Both the position numbers and the translations under genes were made by a program. This document shows, in pieces, positions 1 to 8,836 of a stretch of DNA of 64,000 bases. Under the pieces are notes generated by a model, which was not told where the DNA came from, made no database searches, and was given only the letters and a program-made list of their open reading frames with translations. Within the stretch, counting starts at the first letter, position 1. Each line of letters starts with the position of its first letter. Source of the stretch: a virus; the IMG/VR virus record IMGVR_UViG_3300032770_000007, positions 1 to 64,000 of that record. One strand, given 5' to 3'.

Positions 1-391
1 GGCCATTTAGAGGCTCACTAGTGAATGCTGTAAAGGCTGGTATTGTTAACAATGTGGTTGGATCTGTATTAAGCTTTGTGATTGCCACATTTACCAAAGC
101 CTTGGCTGCTGTCATTGATCTAGGAGTATATCCCATCAATTTGGCATGAGAAATAATATTTGGCAACAATACAGCCGTATCAATAAACATTTCATTAGCA
201 ACCATATTCAAATAGAATGCCAAATAATGTGTATTGTATGCTAATAGATTTACAAGCTGATTTAAAGCAGAACCAGTGAAATCATAATCTTGAAACTGAG
301 ATTGACTTTGAAGATAAGCAAGCAGATTAGTCTTAATGCTATCAAAATCTAGATCACTCACCACCAACTTACTATTATTTGATGCTGCCAT
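1..391 (-). CDS. 6: Baseplate wedge protein, T4 gp6-like (partial)
   Basis: Open frame from the ATG at 391 running off the left edge of the window, so only about 130 N-terminal residues are present. The stretch FQDYDFTGSALNQLVNLLAY closely follows the N-terminal pattern of T4 gp6 (FLDYDFEGSRLNVLCDLLAY), followed by the GYTPRS segment. gp6 forms the inner wedge ring of the baseplate. It lies directly downstream of gp25 in the same direction, as in T4-like baseplate operons, with a homing gene in between. Confidence 0.85.
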   Translation of the reverse strand, partial: MAASNNSKLVVSDLDFDSIKTNLLAYLQSQSQFQDYDFTGSALNQLVNLLAYNTHYLAFYLNMVANEMFIDTAVLLPNIISHAKLMGYTPRSMTAAKALVNVAITKLNTDPTTLLTIPAFTAFTSEPLNG

Positions 392-1048
392 TTATTTCTT
401 ACCTTTGGTATGTAATCTTCCTGGTACCAATTTGTTTTGTAATGCTTTTTCTGGTAGCATTCTATAATCATTATGCTCATCATTATACCATTTCAAACCT
501 TTACTTATTATACTTAAATGTTCACTAATTATTTTTGGATCCATTCTGCGAATGTATTTTGTACCTATAACTGAATTAACTCTTTTTTCAATACCAGATT
601 GAGGCAAAATCTTGCCTTTTGTACCTATACGTTGTTCTTGATGAAGACAAATAGCATTTGATCTTTTTTTATTTCTGGTTTCCTTTGAACATTCTCTACC
701 ACGAGCTATATTGCCTATTTTGATTTTAGTTGTTTCGGAATGATGATAACCAGATGGACCTTCGCCACCATTTGTAAGATTTAGCAACAATCCTTCATTT
801 TTGTCTTTACGTCCAATCAATCTAATCAATCCCATCTCAAGATCAAATGCTGCCTTTTCAGCAGAACATTCTATCTTAGTAATGATTGGTTGAATACCTT
901 CATTCAACATTTTCTGCAAACGTTGAACAAATGGATGTCTATCTTTACGCTTCAAGTGTCTATTGGCACGATTACCCGTACCTTTACCAATATAAAAGAT
1001 TTCGTCATTTTTTGATGGATCGAGATAAAGATATGTATAATAAATCAT
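392..1048 (-). CDS. GIY-YIG homing endonuclease
   Basis: 218 residues. The N-terminus MIYYTYLYLDPSK followed by FYIGKGTG is the GIY-YIG catalytic core, and further on lies the NUMOD3-type repeat GYHHSETTKIKIGNIARG used for DNA binding. It is a free-standing homing gene placed between gp25 and gp6. Its ATG overlaps the TGA of gp25 and its TAA lies next to the gp6 ATG, so the insertion leaves both hosts intact. Such enzymes cut an allele lacking the insertion and spread by repair. The 61746-62327 protein is a close relative. Confidence 0.85.
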   Translation of the reverse strand: MIYYTYLYLDPSKNDEIFYIGKGTGNRANRHLKRKDRHPFVQRLQKMLNEGIQPIITKIECSAEKAAFDLEMGLIRLIGRKDKNEGLLLNLTNGGEGPSGYHHSETTKIKIGNIARGRECSKETRNKKRSNAICLHQEQRIGTKGKILPQSGIEKRVNSVIGTKYIRRMDPKIISEHLSIISKGLKWYNDEHNDYRMLPEKALQNKLVPGRLHTKGKK

Positions 1049-1443
1049 CGAATGCGTTCCAAAAAGAAGGAAATAGATAGTGGACTCGTTGAACCCAATA
1101 CCGTAAAGATTACTGTTACATCAAATCCATTATTGACTTCATCCCAAACCACATCCACATTTGTCAGCTGTGCTCTGGGTTCAAAATTGTTTATAACATC
1201 AGTGATTTCTTGACTTATTAAACCTGCTGTTGTAGGATCAGCCAATTCAAATAATAGTTTTCTTACATTGCCACCTATTTCTGGATGGAATGGTATGTCA
1301 TAGTGGTTCATCTGGACTAAATTAGTCACAGATTGTATAACACTTTGTGAACCTATTACCATAGCAACATCACCTGTAACTGGATGATTCTGAAAACTAT
1401 CAGCAAAATCTGAATATATTATTTGGTTTGTATTAGCAGCCAT
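1045..1443 (-). CDS. 25: Baseplate wedge protein, T4 gp25-like
   Basis: 132 residues, the same size as T4 gp25. The signature is the central FHPEIGGNVRKLLFE (T4: FDPEFGCDLSDQLFE) and INNFEPR (T4: VRNYEPR). gp25 belongs to the lysozyme-like baseplate family conserved in contractile systems and joins wedge to hub and sheath. A TATAAATA element sits at 1448-1455, only 5 bases before the ATG, and no clear Shine-Dalgarno is visible. Confidence 0.85.
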   Translation of the reverse strand: MAANTNQIIYSDFADSFQNHPVTGDVAMVIGSQSVIQSVTNLVQMNHYDIPFHPEIGGNVRKLLFELADPTTAGLISQEITDVINNFEPRAQLTNVDVVWDEVNNGFDVTVIFTVLGSTSPLSISFFLERIR

Positions 1444-1468
1444 TTAGTATTTATAAGAGTTCTCTAGG

Positions 1469-2035
1469 TTAGAAACGAGATTTGGTAGACCAAAATCTTT
1501 CAGATCTAATCCTTTTTATTGTATTCGAAACCTTTATACGATGTTCTATACTTGGCGGAGATCGATTAAGAGCGGCCAATCTCATATTAATGGTAGTAGA
1601 TTTGGGTTTCCTAAGAGTCTTTTTTCTCTCTTCAGAATAAGGTCCAAGTTTTCTACCTTTTAGGGCATTATTTGTATGACGATATCTTTCTTTCAAACCT
1701 CTTCCAATATTTTTATTCCATTGCTTATCTTCTAATCTATTCTTGTTCCATTTTTTCTTTAACCAACCATACAACTTATTACCTCTATATGAATGATCTA
1801 AAGATTCAACCGTCATCATTTTTGCTGCATAAACTAACTTTGGTTCATTAGGATATATTTTTACTAATAGTTGATGAGCTACATAGTGTTCTTCTGGTGT
1901 AAGATAAACAATGTTATTTTTATCTTTACCTCCCATACATTTAGGTAAAATATGATGACGTTCAAAATAACCAATTTTTGGTTTGGTCTTTGATGATCGA
2001 TTTATAAGAACATTATAATGTTTTTGGTAGTTCAT
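1469..2035 (-). CDS. HNH homing endonuclease
   Basis: 188 residues. ERHHILPKCMGG plus TPEEHYVAHQLLVKIYP is the HNH core common in phage homing genes, and the basic C-terminus contains NUMOD-like repeats. The ATG overlaps the end of the gp5-like gene (ATGA). It is a paralogue of 12190-12801, with long identical stretches around the EEHYVAHQLL segment, suggesting duplication and movement within this genome. Confidence 0.85.
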   Translation of the reverse strand: MNYQKHYNVLINRSSKTKPKIGYFERHHILPKCMGGKDKNNIVYLTPEEHYVAHQLLVKIYPNEPKLVYAAKMMTVESLDHSYRGNKLYGWLKKKWNKNRLEDKQWNKNIGRGLKERYRHTNNALKGRKLGPYSEERKKTLRKPKSTTINMRLAALNRSPPSIEHRIKVSNTIKRIRSERFWSTKSRF

Positions 2036-3816
2036 TGTAAAAACTGTGCTTTTTCAGATTGTCTACGTGTTGTTAACCCAGCAACAACTGAACCCTGAGA
2101 GGTATTCCATAATAGCATTGCATTAGCTGCTGAACACCAGTTCTGTTGATTTAAATACTTTAGAACATTTGATGTAGAGAAGTTACCCACACCAATGTTA
2201 TACATCAAGCTCAACAAAGCATCCACCATATTCTGGGTTAGTTGAACAGTAACATACTGTTGAAGTTTTGGTAGAAAGATATTATTAATACTGTCATTAA
2301 TATATTGACTAGCAGTGGCTGGAGTTATAACTGTAGTTGGTGTAAGAGCTGCTGATGGGGGCAATACCACACTAGTTGTTCCATAACCAATGGTAAGAAG
2401 AGCAGGACCTATTACAGGATCTGGATAGGACTGAATATTTCCATTTGCTAGAAGCTTTGCCAATCCTTCTCTCTGTTGTAATAATAAAAGTCCGGCTGAA
2501 CTCATTTGCCAAGGTTGTGACATAAATGTATGAGTATTGATGTCAAAGCTACAGGTTACATTAGGTGCAGCAGCATCTCCACCACCGAACATAGCCTGCT
2601 TGGCTGCTGAGCCAGTGTAAGCATCCAAATATTGAGCATTCTGTGGCCAAGGAGTTGGTGTTGGTTCTTCTCCTGCTACTCCTTGATTTGGTGTGGTTGT
2701 TGCACCAGGTGATTTCAAAGAGTTGCCTGTGCCAGCCTGAGCACCAATCTGTGCATTAATATTCTCAGCAATCATATCTAAAGTTGTTGCAGCTACTAAC
2801 TCAAGTTGATCTGCTGCTGTAAGAAGAATATCTGAACCAGAAACTATAGTTGCTTCTTGTGATACATTCATATTGATAGATTGAGCAACTATATTCAATG
2901 CTCCACCAACAGCCACGCTCATGCTACCATTAGCTGTTACATTTAAATTATTATCACATTCAAGATTAACATCACCCAAAGCCTTAATATACACGCCTTG
3001 GCCCACCGTAACCAATGCTCTGCCCATTACATGGACATAATCATCACCCATAGTAATCGAATATTTGGATTTGGTGATCTTATCTACTCTACTTCCTGAT
3101 GGATATAGATCAATAAAAGAACCTGTCCTGTGAGTGAATGTAATACGTTCTGATCCTGGTGTATCATCAAACTCTATCATATGACCAGATTCAGTTTCTG
3201 TTGCCTTGTTATATGGATAAAGAGGATTATAGGCTGGATAGGGTTCAGACCAGGTTAGACCAGTTGCTGTTACCACACCTTTATCTAGATTATTCTTTCT
3301 TTGTTGAATAACCGTGTTTGCTATATCATATCTTGTAGCACCAGTTAATGTTGGTTTGTTTAGATTTTCTGCCAAAGGATAGAGACTGGCAGAAGTAGGA
3401 TTTGTTACTACTACTCCGGAGCCATCAGTCTTATAGGTAATAGACATTGGCTTTCTTGGAGCATCCTGTAAAGTAGCAGAAGTTCTTAAATCATTAAATC
3501 CTTGTCCCTGATTGGCCAATTGTGTTTGATAACCTGGTAGTTTGAAAAGAACCATGGGAACCTGGGCAGATCGTCCATCAGTCCAAATACCTAATACACA
3601 ATCTCCTTCCTTGATCCAGGGAGAACTATCATCATTAGAAGATTGAGCCACAATGGCCCAAGGTAGATCAGCTGTTGGAACATCCGCCAAGGAAGAAGAA
3701 TGCATAGCAAAGGCTCTAACTTGTACTCTACCTAAAGCTAGAGGATCCTGCCTTGATTCAACTATGCCAACAAACCAGCATAGTCCATCCAAACCCATCC
3801 AATTCTTTTCTATCAT
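2032..3816 (-). CDS. 5: Baseplate central spike, gp5-like, with C-terminal lysozyme
   Basis: 594 residues. Residues about 10-100 form the OB-fold domain (CWFVGIVESRQDPLALGRVQVR, then IKEGDCVLGIWTDG). Residues about 215-360 are beta-helix-like repeats (SGSRVDKITKSKY, VTVGQGVYIKALGDVNL) as in gp5/VgrG spikes. The last 150 residues are a GH24 T4-lysozyme-like domain: REGLAKL carries the likely catalytic Glu, LTIGYGTT the Thr, and MVDALLSLMYNIG is a conserved helix. In T4 gp5 the lysozyme sits between the OB fold and the beta-helix, whereas here it is terminal. The role is cell-wall piercing during DNA injection. Confidence 0.8.
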   Translation of the reverse strand: MIEKNWMGLDGLCWFVGIVESRQDPLALGRVQVRAFAMHSSSLADVPTADLPWAIVAQSSNDDSSPWIKEGDCVLGIWTDGRSAQVPMVLFKLPGYQTQLANQGQGFNDLRTSATLQDAPRKPMSITYKTDGSGVVVTNPTSASLYPLAENLNKPTLTGATRYDIANTVIQQRKNNLDKGVVTATGLTWSEPYPAYNPLYPYNKATETESGHMIEFDDTPGSERITFTHRTGSFIDLYPSGSRVDKITKSKYSITMGDDYVHVMGRALVTVGQGVYIKALGDVNLECDNNLNVTANGSMSVAVGGALNIVAQSINMNVSQEATIVSGSDILLTAADQLELVAATTLDMIAENINAQIGAQAGTGNSLKSPGATTTPNQGVAGEEPTPTPWPQNAQYLDAYTGSAAKQAMFGGGDAAAPNVTCSFDINTHTFMSQPWQMSSAGLLLLQQREGLAKLLANGNIQSYPDPVIGPALLTIGYGTTSVVLPPSAALTPTTVITPATASQYINDSINNIFLPKLQQYVTVQLTQNMVDALLSLMYNIGVGNFSTSNVLKYLNQQNWCSAANAMLLWNTSQGSVVAGLTTRRQSEKAQFLQ

Positions 3817-5129
3817 GACTGCTTTGCCGTCTTCAAACCTTGGCTCTGATTCTGTGCTGCATTCAGAGCCCCACTTACACTATCACTCAATAACTCAACA
3901 ACTGTGCTCATAACATCATTCATAAAGATATGATGAACAGCCGTAACTAGATATTTACTGGTTCTGAGAGTATTGATTTGTCCCTTTTGTGTTTGAGGGA
4001 CAGCCTGTGGTATCTCTACTTCTATAATATTACCCACCTTCATTAAAACATCACCAGGAATAGTTAACACCATTTTAAAACTATGCAACTGAGCCAAACG
4101 AGAAGATTTCTTTGTAAGCCAATTTTCAGGATGCGAATGATTAACTGTTGGATCTGATGTAGTAACTGGATAGAACTTAATAAAATAATCTGGATTGTTT
4201 ATCAAAGCATTACCAAAACGATTGATTGAATCATTAACAGGAATACTGCTATTTAATAATGGAAATTGTCCATATTGAAGATTTGTATTCTTCATAGTAT
4301 GATTGATCATGTCAAATGTTATCAGAGTAGAACTATAGGCACCATATCTACCACTCTCAATCAAATCAAAATCTTGAGGAATCTTAAGATAGTTTAGAGA
4401 GTTGATATTATTAGCAGCTGCTGTATCAGTCTTTGGTCTTTTGTAATAACTTTGATAGACTGGTTGAGCTATCAAAGATTCATAAGCACGAAAGTTATAT
4501 CCATCCCTGTTCTCATAAAATAAGAATAGAGAAGCATTAGCAGAATAGGCTCGAGAAGATAACCATTCAATGGCTTCTAGTGGTTGTAATCTAGGAACAA
4601 TAACATTGAAGACGCCTTGTGTGGTATCTATGGTTCCTACTCTTTTACTATTGGTTCCCAGTTTATTATTCAAAACATCTTTGATCATATCTGAAATAGT
4701 CATTCCACGATAAGACTTAGAAATATATTGCTGTGTTGATAAAATCATTTCTTCTGAACAAAAATGAATAGTATAATTTTGTAGAGCAGAAGATTTGAAC
4801 TCTCGATCACTGATCTTATAAATCCTAAACACCTTATTAATAGGATTATTCAAAGAAGGTTTGTCTATTGTCATAAGCAAATATTCATTACCATGAAACT
4901 TAAAGTTGGTCATTAGATCCATGGCATCACCAATCAGCAAACTACCACTCATACAAGGAGCAAAAATATCCTCATATAGATTTATTTCAACCATGGCAGA
5001 ACGTATATCTACAACTACTCCATCACTTGTTAAAATAGATAGAGTACGGATATGATAATCAGATGAATATATTAGACCTGATTGAGTTTGCGGATTATTT
5101 GATGGAACAACATTATTAGGATTTGTCAT
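3813..5129 (-). CDS. 27: Baseplate hub protein (gp27-like)
   Basis: 438 residues, near the 391 of T4 gp27. The N-terminal half contains LNLYEDIF-type and GSLLIGDAMDLMTNF segments, then SYRGMTISDMIKDVLNNKLG and PLEAIEWLSSRAYS, a pattern seen in gp27/gpD-like hub proteins with the tube fold. It starts overlapping the end of gp53 and stops overlapping the spike ATG, so the three genes are translationally coupled. Assignment rests on pattern and gene order; overall similarity to T4 gp27 is low. Confidence 0.65.
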   Translation of the reverse strand: MTNPNNVVPSNNPQTQSGLIYSSDYHIRTLSILTSDGVVVDIRSAMVEINLYEDIFAPCMSGSLLIGDAMDLMTNFKFHGNEYLLMTIDKPSLNNPINKVFRIYKISDREFKSSALQNYTIHFCSEEMILSTQQYISKSYRGMTISDMIKDVLNNKLGTNSKRVGTIDTTQGVFNVIVPRLQPLEAIEWLSSRAYSANASLFLFYENRDGYNFRAYESLIAQPVYQSYYKRPKTDTAAANNINSLNYLKIPQDFDLIESGRYGAYSSTLITFDMINHTMKNTNLQYGQFPLLNSSIPVNDSINRFGNALINNPDYFIKFYPVTTSDPTVNHSHPENWLTKKSSRLAQLHSFKMVLTIPGDVLMKVGNIIEVEIPQAVPQTQKGQINTLRTSKYLVTAVHHIFMNDVMSTVVELLSDSVSGALNAAQNQSQGLKTAKQS

Positions 5130-5800
5130 TGTGATAGAAGTTGTTGAAGTTCAATATCTATTTCATTAGCAAATTGGTTTTGAACCAATTGGATGTTTCT
5201 ATTTGCCTCATTTTGATTTATATATGCCTGATAGTTTGAGATAGCATACAACTGTACAGAAGTATCAACTATAGAACCATCAGGGAAAGAAACCATTGTA
5301 TTAGACCCAGTTTGTATCACTGGATTATCAATAGTTGGAAGCACCATGCTCCCATCTACTGCAATAACACTAGTATCTATTAAACTAACATATGTATTAA
5401 GAGATACCTGATAGTTCTTTGTTACGATAACATTGGTATGTTTTTCATAATGATGAATGGTTGCCTGAGCAGCAACTACAGAACCAAAATTACTAATTAG
5501 TTGTGCTTCTAGTTCATTCTGATCTATTGGCCAACCATAATATGGATCTATGATTTGATTAGCATACAATACCATCCAATGTCTTGTAGGATCATTATAG
5601 TATTTGGTTGCTATAATCTCAGGTGTATCTGAATTCTTTATATCATAGGTATAGAAGACACTTATATTATTAACAATAGAGTCAAGTAGTTTTGTGCGAG
5701 CAAATATATCTACAACCGTCTTGAAATCATTTTGCGCAATAGCATCAGGATTATCTGGATTGGCATAGAGTATACGGGGAAAATAGTCAAAAAATGGAAT
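5126..5800 (-). CDS. 53: Baseplate wedge protein gp53-like, apparent AUU start
   Basis: The central WMVLYANQIIDPYYGWP matches T4 gp53 (YWVLLMCNDNYDPYYGW). The reading frame stays open well upstream of the only in-frame ATG, giving an N-terminus of PFFDYFPRILYAN type that looks like the true family start. No ATG, GTG or TTG exists upstream in frame before the TAG near 5850. A GGAGGAG Shine-Dalgarno ends 6 bases before an ATT at 5800-5798, so AUU is the best start, giving 224 residues. The ATT lies 1 base after the stop of the upstream homing gene. Confidence 0.75.
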   Translation of the reverse strand: MPFFDYFPRILYANPDNPDAIAQNDFKTVVDIFARTKLLDSIVNNISVFYTYDIKNSDTPEIIATKYYNDPTRHWMVLYANQIIDPYYGWPIDQNELEAQLISNFGSVVAAQATIHHYEKHTNVIVTKNYQVSLNTYVSLIDTSVIAVDGSMVLPTIDNPVIQTGSNTMVSFPDGSIVDTSVQLYAISNYQAYINQNEANRNIQLVQNQFANEIDIELQQLLSQ

Positions 5801-5801
5801 G

Positions 5802-6368
5802 TTAGTCTCCTCCCTGTTTGGAAGAAAATCTTGGTGGTAAAATCTTATTTTCTAAAGCCCATTGTCTCTTCGCTTCTCTTTTTTCTATGGTCCATGCTGC
5901 TCTCATACGTTCTTTTGTTTGTTCTGTCTTTTTTCCTTCTTCTCCCCTTTTATATTTGCGATGTAATCTATTATATTCACTAACCCATGGTTTTTTCATC
6001 CCTTTGTGAGAGTTACTTATTTTTTCTTTATGCATATCTGTTTTAGGTTTTATAGCACCTCTTCTACAAGAATCAAAATCAAATGATTTATTGTTAGTCT
6101 TATTCAACCAAATATCTTTATTTTCTAATACTTTCATCCTTCTAAGAACTTTATTTTCCCAAGAAGCAGCTTGTTTATTTGATTTAAATGTTTTCCTAAT
6201 CTCAAATTCCCAACAATCATCACCAAATAATGTTCTTAATAGTTGAATTGTATTACTTGAAGTATAGTAAGTTTTCCAAAATTCGTCTGGGTAGCATCCT
6301 TTTTTCCAACGAACTCCATAATACCATTGGTTGGTTGGTTTAAAATGTAAAAGATAAGTATAATACAT
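5802..6368 (-). CDS. GIY-YIG homing endonuclease (Seg/Mob type)
   Basis: About 188 residues starting at MYYTYLLHFKPTNQWYYGVR, a GIY-YIG variant with YYGVRWKKGCYPDEFW instead of the usual YIGKG. The C-terminal half has NUMOD3-like repeats (MHKEKISNSHKGMK) and a basic tail. The start was placed at 6368, four bases before the end of the previous gene's stop. It is inserted between the gp48/54-like gene and gp53, and its own 3' end carries the Shine-Dalgarno used by gp53. Confidence 0.75.
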   Translation of the reverse strand: MYYTYLLHFKPTNQWYYGVRWKKGCYPDEFWKTYYTSSNTIQLLRTLFGDDCWEFEIRKTFKSNKQAASWENKVLRRMKVLENKDIWLNKTNNKSFDFDSCRRGAIKPKTDMHKEKISNSHKGMKKPWVSEYNRLHRKYKRGEEGKKTEQTKERMRAAWTIEKREAKRQWALENKILPPRFSSKQGGD

Positions 6369-6369
6369 T

Positions 6370-7602
6370 TTAGAATCCCTGTCCTTGATTCTGACCAGTA
6401 GGATCTGCCATGAGTTCTCTGTAAATGATTTCTGCTTCACGGAAACGTAACTGCATAGATATATCAGCTGGCGCACCATCAGTCATTGTTGTCCATTGTC
6501 CTGAACCTGACCAATTGATATCAATAGCTTCTAATACACAGGTACTAATTTGACTGATAAACTGATTATCAATATTACCAAACTTGAAAGTAATATCAAA
6601 CTGCCCTGGTACAATAAAATATCTACCACGACTGCCTTGTTGAATAGAAGGAGAAGAGAAATACTTAAATGTTTGAATAATATTCTTTATGGTTTGTGCT
6701 TCTTTGGCTGATCTAGGCTGAAATCTAAATTCAAATATGAATGATCTGTTTTGAGTTCCTCTATATAATAATTCAACCTGTGGATTGATAGCCAAACCAC
6801 CACTTCTTAAGGCTAGACCAGTAAAGTCTGAACCAACAAGTCCTGAACTCTCAGCCAAAGTACCTAATAGTTCTCTACCAGCTGGAGAACCAGCAAATCC
6901 TGCACCCATTTGTTGAAATATACCACCAGCTATCTTGGCATCCTTCTTTAGATCAAGACCCCAATCAGCATTCTTGAGCTTACTCCATGTAGAGTTCAAC
7001 GTGTGAGAAACTGCTCCACCAACAGCTGTTGCTAATCCTAACTGGCCCATGGCCTCTGTAGCACTTACAACACCATAGTCATGATTGAAAGAAGTCATGA
7101 CAGTATCAGGCATGTAGATAGCAACACTCTGATTAATCTTTCTAAGCTTTGGTTTTAAGCTAACAAGATCATTTCCAAAAGCAGAAATAGCTGTGGCTGT
7201 TAGACCAGTAGCAGCAGCCTGACCTAATCCTGAACCTGCTCTTTCTAATACACCACCATCAGTCTGAGCAAAACTAGTTAGACCAGCAATACCTGCTATA
7301 GTTGCCACACCTGTTCCAGTAGCACCCAAACTTTGTGGCTTACCAGCATTAGCTTTCAAATAATCACTATTATTTTGAGAACGACTTTGAACTTGCTGAG
7401 AACTTGCAAAATGTTGGACAGCATATTGATCTGTAGTAGGAACATAAATATTGAAAACTACGTAGCTTGGTACATCATTGCTACCAACTTCATTAGGATA
7501 TTTGAGAATATTCAAATCATATCCAGAAGAGTCTAAAGCACTCAATGGAGTAGATTTATTTGGTATTTGTTGAACAAAAGGATTTTGAATGGTGCTTGGC
7601 AT
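6370..7602 (-). CDS. Baseplate-tail tube junction protein (gp48/gp54-like)
   Basis: 410 residues. The C-terminal 150 residues follow the tail-tube fold pattern of gp48/gp54: RSFIFEFRFQPRSAKEAQ, FKYFSSPS, GQFDITFKF, then SGQWTTMTDGAPADISMQLR and FREAEIIYREL. The middle third is rich in Gly and Ala and may form helices. T4 gp48 is 364 residues. These proteins cap the baseplate and nucleate tube polymerisation. Which of gp48 or gp54 it represents cannot be settled by eye. Confidence 0.7.
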   Translation of the reverse strand: MPSTIQNPFVQQIPNKSTPLSALDSSGYDLNILKYPNEVGSNDVPSYVVFNIYVPTTDQYAVQHFASSQQVQSRSQNNSDYLKANAGKPQSLGATGTGVATIAGIAGLTSFAQTDGGVLERAGSGLGQAAATGLTATAISAFGNDLVSLKPKLRKINQSVAIYMPDTVMTSFNHDYGVVSATEAMGQLGLATAVGGAVSHTLNSTWSKLKNADWGLDLKKDAKIAGGIFQQMGAGFAGSPAGRELLGTLAESSGLVGSDFTGLALRSGGLAINPQVELLYRGTQNRSFIFEFRFQPRSAKEAQTIKNIIQTFKYFSSPSIQQGSRGRYFIVPGQFDITFKFGNIDNQFISQISTCVLEAIDINWSGSGQWTTMTDGAPADISMQLRFREAEIIYRELMADPTGQNQGQGF

Positions 7603-7618
7603 TATAATCTCTTGAATA

Positions 7619-8056
7619 TCAACTATTATTTATTCCTATATCTGACTCAGTTATTACCTTGAATACCCAACCCATCTTATTAGCATACTCTGTAGCTGCT
7701 GAAAACTTGGCCTGGTTCTTCCCCCACTCAGCAACCTCTGTAATATACTTCTTGGTTATTCTCTTAGGCTTCTTAGGAGGAGTTAGAAATCTCTTAGGTT
7801 TCACCTCTATTAACATAATCTGGCCATCAGAGTTCTTAACCTTCATATCTACAAAGTATCTATGCACTTTCCCATCAATAGGACTAACATAAGGAATAAC
7901 TGTCTCTTCAGAACTCCATTCAATGATCTTAGGATCACTATCACAACGAATCATTACGCATAATTCATATGATGATCTATACCAAATATTTGATGGATCG
8001 CCTTGATACTTTTGCGGATTTTTTGGACTAAATCGTCCTTGCAGGTACTTTGCCAA
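7619..8056 (-). CDS. 4: Head completion protein, T4 gp4-like
   Basis: 145 residues, matching T4 gp4 (gp50/gp4) from the N-terminus: SPKNPQKYQGDPSNIWYRSS against QPKNPQKYKGNVREIVYRSS, then IEWSSEETVIPY and KVHRYFVDMKV, with IEVKP. The D/E and IEVK residues resemble a TnsA/PD-(D/E)XK fold. The protein acts at the end of head assembly so that tails can join. It is the first gene of the minus operon, divergent from the 8114 plus-strand operon. Confidence 0.85.
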   Translation of the reverse strand: MAKYLQGRFSPKNPQKYQGDPSNIWYRSSYELCVMIRCDSDPKIIEWSSEETVIPYVSPIDGKVHRYFVDMKVKNSDGQIMLIEVKPKRFLTPPKKPKRITKKYITEVAEWGKNQAKFSAATEYANKMGWVFKVITESDIGINNS

Positions 8057-8113
8057 AGAAACTCCAGATACACACTAAATATTGCCACCGATGTCTAATA
8101 TTTAGCAGTATAA

Positions 8114-8554
8114 GTGTCATTTCAATCTCTTCAACAATATGGTTCTTTTGTCACAACTCCTACAGTTGGTAGATTGTATCATTATGTCTATGATGCTAAA
8201 CTAAAGGATGAACTACCCTATTGGGACAAGTTTCCTCTAGCTTTGATTGCAGATCCTTATCCGGATGGCTGGATCGGCTATAATTTTCATTATGTTCCTC
8301 AAAGAACTCGTAAGGTTATCTTGAATGAATTGTATAAGTACATGGAGTTTGATCCAGTGACTAGAGTTAGATCAAGTTATGGATTTTTGAAACAAATATC
8401 TATCTTCCCTGATATCAAACCTTGTATAAAGAGATATCTGACTTCACATATCAAAAGTAGATTATTTGAGATCAATCCAATAGCCTGGGATGAAATCATT
8501 AAGATGCCTACTGCTAGATGGCAGACTGGTGTGCCATATAGAGGCGCGAAGTAA
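8114..8554 (+). CDS. Conserved T4-like phage protein, function unsure
   Basis: 146 residues from a GTG start. The pattern GRLYHYVYDAKLKDELPYWD followed by FPLALIADPYPDGWIGYNFH and a C-terminal CIKRYLTSHIKSRLFEINP is one I recognise from environmental T4-like phages; some annotations call such proteins DNA end protector or structural. I cannot confirm either function. It opens the plus-strand late operon and its stop overlaps the next ATG (TAATG). Confidence 0.55.
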   Translation: MSFQSLQQYGSFVTTPTVGRLYHYVYDAKLKDELPYWDKFPLALIADPYPDGWIGYNFHYVPQRTRKVILNELYKYMEFDPVTRVRSSYGFLKQISIFPDIKPCIKRYLTSHIKSRLFEINPIAWDEIIKMPTARWQTGVPYRGAK

Positions 8555-8817
8555 TGGGAAAATTTCAAGGTAAAAGAGTTGAACTAATCCCACAATCAGG
8601 AGGTTTTCAACTTTTGAAACCCGGTGAATATGGAAAATGGACTGATGGAAAATGGTTTGGATGTACTCCAAATGATCATGGTTGTAATTTATCTGCGCAT
8701 GATATTATTGAACACTCTGATGGCACCATTACCGTTAGTCCTTCAATCCTTGTATCTGATAATCGTGATGCAGTGTGGCATGGATTTTTAGAACAAGGTA
8801 TTTGGCGAGAAGACTAA
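8554..8817 (+). CDS. Small DUF6527-like protein
   Basis: 87 residues, beta-rich. KRVELIPQSGGFQLLKPGEYGK, CTPNDHGCNLSAHDIIEHSDG and TVSPSILV, ending WHGFLEQGIW, resemble the family of small phage and bacterial proteins named DUF6527. Function unknown. It is translationally coupled to the preceding gene. Confidence 0.5.
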   Translation: MGKFQGKRVELIPQSGGFQLLKPGEYGKWTDGKWFGCTPNDHGCNLSAHDIIEHSDGTITVSPSILVSDNRDAVWHGFLEQGIWRED

Positions 8818-8836
8818 TCAAGAGGTATTTGCAACA

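Noticed and set aside
5800-6368. gp53 split by an intron containing the GIY-YIG gene
   Set aside because: The homing gene starts at the end of the preceding gene, leaving no room for a first exon, and the gp53 N-terminus is complete from the ATT.
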